Positions 5,132 through 6,950 of a stretch of 6,950 nucleotides of DNA are shown here, one piece after another. Within the stretch, counting starts at the first letter, position 1. Each line of letters starts with the position of its first letter. The translations under genes and the position numbers were made by a program. The notes under the pieces were generated by a model. It ran no database searches. It was not told where the DNA came from and worked only from the letters and a program-made list of their open reading frames with translations. Source of the DNA: Synergistaceae bacterium. Lineage in GTDB: Bacteria > Synergistota > Synergistia > Synergistales > Aminobacteriaceae. The stretch lies in the NCBI GenBank assembly GCA_031273365.1, contig JAISSA010000270.1:1-6950 (forward strand), read 5' to 3'.

Positions 5132-6331
5132 TCAGTTGCGCTCCAGGCTGTCCAGTATTTCCATCACTCCGGGCTCAGTCGGGTCTCCGCTGATGAATAC
5201 CAATATGTGCGTATCGTTTCCTCCGTCGTTGATGAATGCCATGGTATCCGTCCCGTTTTTGTCGGTGTAGTTGAACCGGTACATTTTGCCGTCCAAAAAT
5301 GGCTCGGCTCCGAATTCCTCAGCGTAGACGTCGGCAAGGAGAGACAGGCTCGCACCTTTGCTCGGAGCGCTGATTATCCCGACCAGGATGGCCTTGCCAT
5401 TCGTGTTGAGGAAGATCATGTCCTTTTCCTCGTCCGTGACGCTCCAGCCCTCCGGGACAGTCACGGAAAACCGGCCGACGTTCCTCCTCCTGTCCTCGCT
5501 CTTTTGCCCTTTTCCAGATCCTGCTTTGCGGGACTGTTCGGCGGAGATGCGGGGTTCGATTCCGCTGGAGCGCAAAAAGGCTACGACGTCGTTTGCCATA
5601 ATGGACAAATTGAGGGACGCCCCTTCGTTCTGCTCCATATAGCGCCACGTGTTTATTCCGACCACTTCGCCCCGGCTGTTCACGAGAGGTCCGCCACTGT
5701 TGCCTCCCGTTACGTTCGCCGAATGAATTATGGTGCTGCCGAAGCCGTTGTTCACGATTGTGCTGACCGTGCCCTCCGTGTAAACTACCGGGGCAGGCGT
5801 AAGCCCCCTGGTATCGCCGTCCCTGACGATGGGCCGCGTGCTCCTGTCGAGTCGGGTCACCATCGCGGGATAGCCCCACGCGCTGACCATGTCCATTCTC
5901 TTTACCTCCAGATTGAAGGAAAGCGTCGGCAGCTTCACTCCTTTCGGAGGGGTAAAGCGCAGCAGGGCGAAGTCCTTCATGCCGATGCCCCTGCCCGGGT
6001 CGTCCAGTACCATGTCGACGATGGCGGCCTCCCTCATCGGGATGGATTCGTTCAGCACGTAAATCTTTCCGCCGCGCCTCACTTTGTTTACGACATGGGC
6101 GTTCGTCATTACGCAGCCATCGGCCACCAGGAATCCGCTGCCGTTGCTGATGATATCTTTTTCTTCCACGACCACCCAGACGGTTGCCGCCTCCATCATC
6201 GCGGCCGTCGTTCTGCGACGCTCCTCGAGTTCAGCCATGGGCCCCTCGAAGGGCGCGCCCCACGCGCATCCCCATACAGCCAGAAGAAGCAAAACAGTTA
6301 TAAACGCACCTGCCCTGCAAAACCTGTTCAT
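5132..6331 (-). CDS. secreted trypsin-like serine protease (S1C/HtrA-type core) with a C-terminal PsbP-like region and no PDZ domain
   Basis: Likely exported endopeptidase. From ATG 6331 it has 399 residues. A signal peptide (MNR, hydrophobic 9-21) probably ends near residue 25; Cys22 has Trp at -2, a poor lipobox. The chymotrypsin-fold domain (about 45-255) carries GSGFLV (64-69), the catalytic His79 in TNAHVV, Asp120 in KDFALLRF and Ser212 in GGNSGGPLVN (209-218), then GEVVGINTW. A charged linker (about 266-284) leads to residues 286-399, beginning FSVTVPEGWSV. This start is typical of DUF1795/PsbP-like domains and not of the PDZ domains of DegP/HtrA. The fold call for the tail is tentative. 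ATG 6331 is chosen over ATG 6391 because the latter lies inside the TATAAT promoter box; GAGG sits 6 nt before ATG 6331. The substrate is unknown. Its promoter region lies divergent to the coiled-coil gene. Confidence 0.85.
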   Translation of the reverse strand: MNRFCRAGAFITVLLLLAVWGCAWGAPFEGPMAELEERRRTTAAMMEAATVWVVVEEKDIISNGSGFLVADGCVMTNAHVVNKVRRGGKIYVLNESIPMREAAIVDMVLDDPGRGIGMKDFALLRFTPPKGVKLPTLSFNLEVKRMDMVSAWGYPAMVTRLDRSTRPIVRDGDTRGLTPAPVVYTEGTVSTIVNNGFGSTIIHSANVTGGNSGGPLVNSRGEVVGINTWRYMEQNEGASLNLSIMANDVVAFLRSSGIEPRISAEQSRKAGSGKGQKSEDRRRNVGRFSVTVPEGWSVTDEEKDMIFLNTNGKAILVGIISAPSKGASLSLLADVYAEEFGAEPFLDGKMYRFNYTDKNGTDTMAFINDGGNDTHILVFISGDPTEPGVMEILDSLERN

Positions 6332-6389
6332 GCCACGCCTCACTCCTCGTCGCAAAGTGATGAAATCATTTCCGTTCCAAAACACCTGC

Positions 6390-6395
6390 ATTATA
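6390..6395 (-). promoter_or_regulatory. putative -10 box of the protease promoter
   Basis: TATAAT on the minus strand, 59 bp before the chosen ATG. The matching -35 position (6413-6418, GGATCG) is weak, which fits an activated or regulated promoter. The -35 lies inside the inverted repeat 6401-6427. Confidence 0.45.
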
Positions 6396-6400
6396 ATCTA

Positions 6401-6427
6401 AAACTCTGTAAACGATCCTGAGAGTTT
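6401..6427. promoter_or_regulatory. 27-bp inverted repeat upstream of the protease, candidate operator
   Basis: AAACTCT (6401-6407) and AGAGTTT (6421-6427) are perfect 7-bp arms around a 13-bp spacer. They lie immediately upstream of the minus-strand -10 box and span the -35 position. A dimeric regulator could bind here. The bound protein cannot be guessed from sequence. The rest of 6332-6500 is AT-rich with no further clear feature apart from an isolated TATAAT at 6438-6443 (plus strand) that lacks a good -35. Confidence 0.4.
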
Positions 6428-6504
6428 AAAGTTCTAATATAATTTCTACTTCGTGTTGTGCCCAGGGTCTCGTTTCCATTGCTGATGCCGCTGTTCGGCC
6501 CCGA

Positions 6505-6513
6505 TGCTATAAT
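6505..6513 (+). promoter_or_regulatory. extended -10 promoter of the coiled-coil gene
   Basis: TGCTATAAT (6505-6513) is a perfect extended -10 element. The -35 region has no good match, as is common with extended -10 promoters. Transcription would begin near 6520, leaving a leader of about 50 nt that starts with the hairpin at 6525. Confidence 0.6.
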
Positions 6514-6524
6514 TGTAGCGGAGG

Positions 6525-6549
6525 CGAGTGGTTGAGTATCAGTCACTCG
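6525..6549 (+). promoter_or_regulatory. 5'-leader hairpin before the coiled-coil gene
   Basis: CGAGTG (6525-6530) pairs with CACTCG (6544-6549). Inside, GT faces GT as two G-U pairs, and TGA pairs with TCA around a GTA triloop, making an 11-bp RNA stem in 25 nt. It begins about 5 nt after the predicted transcript start and ends 7 nt before GGAGG (6557-6561). It could protect the 5' end or tune ribosome access. No U-tail follows, so it is not a terminator. Confidence 0.55.
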
Positions 6550-6570
6550 GCAAAAAGGAGGTATATGCAA

Positions 6571-6950
6571 ATGAGTACGACGGAGACGCAGGAGCCTGAA
6601 ATGGGCCTGACCTTTGAAAAAGTCTGGGCGGCTTTGCTGAAATCGCAGGAGAATTTTGACAGACGAATGCAGGAGTCGCGCGAGGCTTTTGAGCTGCAGA
6701 AAAAAGAGAACGACCGGCAGTTACAGAAGTCACGCGAGGATTTTGACCGAGGGTTACAGAAGTCACGCGAGGCTTTTGAGCTGCAGAAAAAAGAAACCGA
6801 CCGGCGGTTACAGAAGTCGCGCGAGGATTTTGACCGAGGGATGCGGGAGACCCGGCAGTTGATCGGGGAGTTGGGCAGAAAGTTCGGCAGCGCGGTGGAA
6901 CACATGGTCGCGCCCAACCTCGTGGGAAAATTCAACGCCCTGGGGTTCAA
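6571..6950 (+). CDS. coiled-coil protein of unknown function (DUF3782-like), C-terminus cut by window edge
   Basis: Function unknown. Start ATG 6571 is 9 nt after GGAGG (6557-6561); the in-frame ATG 6565 is only 3 nt away and less likely. There are 126 codons before the window ends. Residues about 24-95 are highly charged with no Pro and form a predicted coiled coil built of LQKSREAFE, LQKKETDRR and LQKSREDFDRG modules. A 29-residue block is present twice (33-61 and 62-90). After it comes IGELGRKFGSAVEHMVAPNL and then GKFNALGF (118-125), a pattern I recall from DUF3782-type proteins that often carry a PD-(D/E)XK nuclease-like domain further on. That domain, if present, lies outside the window, so nuclease function is only a possibility. 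It is transcribed away from the protease. Confidence 0.75.
   Translation, partial: MSTTETQEPEMGLTFEKVWAALLKSQENFDRRMQESREAFELQKKENDRQLQKSREDFDRGLQKSREAFELQKKETDRRLQKSREDFDRGMRETRQLIGELGRKFGSAVEHMVAPNLVGKFNALGF
6667..6840 (+). repeat. 87-bp in-frame tandem duplication in the coiled-coil gene
   Basis: The 87-bp unit at 6667-6753 recurs at 6754-6840 with 8 mismatches by my count, encoding two 29-residue coiled-coil blocks. Each unit contains shorter internal copies of the CAGAAGTC-CGCGAGG-TTTTGA type, so the tract is a mosaic of nested repeats able to expand or contract in frame. Confidence 0.85.

Noticed and set aside
5116..5136. ACTGAC/GTCAGT inverted repeat as protease terminator
   Set aside because: It overlaps the protease stop codon and has no T-run on the minus strand after the stem, so termination is not supported.
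5207..6421. 404-codon plus-strand reading frame over the protease
   Set aside because: The minus-strand protease has signal peptide, triad and promoter. The plus-strand product is His/Arg/Val-rich with no motifs and starts without a ribosome binding site.

Overview
The window reads as a moderately GC-rich bacterial chromosome segment with strong GGAGG ribosome binding sites, occasional TTG starts and short intergenic gaps. The gene content is a secreted-protein-bearing zinc ABC operon of the clostridial type and a coiled-coil 'GELG..F...VEH.VAP' protein. It would suit an anaerobic Gram-positive-like or diderm lineage such as Synergistetes or a relative. That placement is inference from protein flavour only, and no 16S or species-specific marker is present.

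Layout. (1) 1-1211, minus strand: the first 403 codons of a xylulokinase (FGGY kinase), cut by the left edge. (2) 1212-1317: a divergent control region with a 15-bp tandem repeat on the xylB side and an 18-bp near-palindrome over a -10 box on the other side. (3) 1318-4894, plus strand: a five-gene unit. It encodes a small His/Cys-rich membrane protein, a ZnuA-type metal-binding protein, a ZnuC ATPase, a ZnuB permease and a small secreted protein with a GPGCCGND motif. The three transporter genes overlap or nearly touch, so they are surely co-transcribed. The flanking small genes probably belong to the same metal-acquisition unit. (4) 4970-5045: tRNA-Arg(CCU) with its own promoter and encoded CCA. 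(5) 5132-6331, minus strand: a secreted trypsin-like serine protease with an intact His-Asp-Ser triad. It has a PsbP/DUF1795-like C-terminal region where HtrA proteases carry PDZ domains. (6) 6332-6570: divergent promoters, with a 27-bp inverted repeat on the protease side and a strong 5'-leader hairpin on the other side. (7) 6571-6950, plus strand: the start of a coiled-coil protein containing a nearly identical 29-residue tandem duplication, cut by the right edge.

How the genes work together. The ZnuA-type protein would capture Zn2+ (or a related divalent metal) outside the membrane. ZnuB would carry it through and ZnuC would power the transport. The palindrome over the promoter looks like a Fur/Zur-family operator, which would switch the unit on under metal shortage. 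The two small proteins at either end are the least understood parts of the window and the best candidates for undescribed accessory factors. The kinase, tRNA, protease and coiled-coil genes look like independent neighbours. A theme across the non-coding DNA is short tandem duplication with a 15-bp unit, seen at three separate places around the zinc operon.
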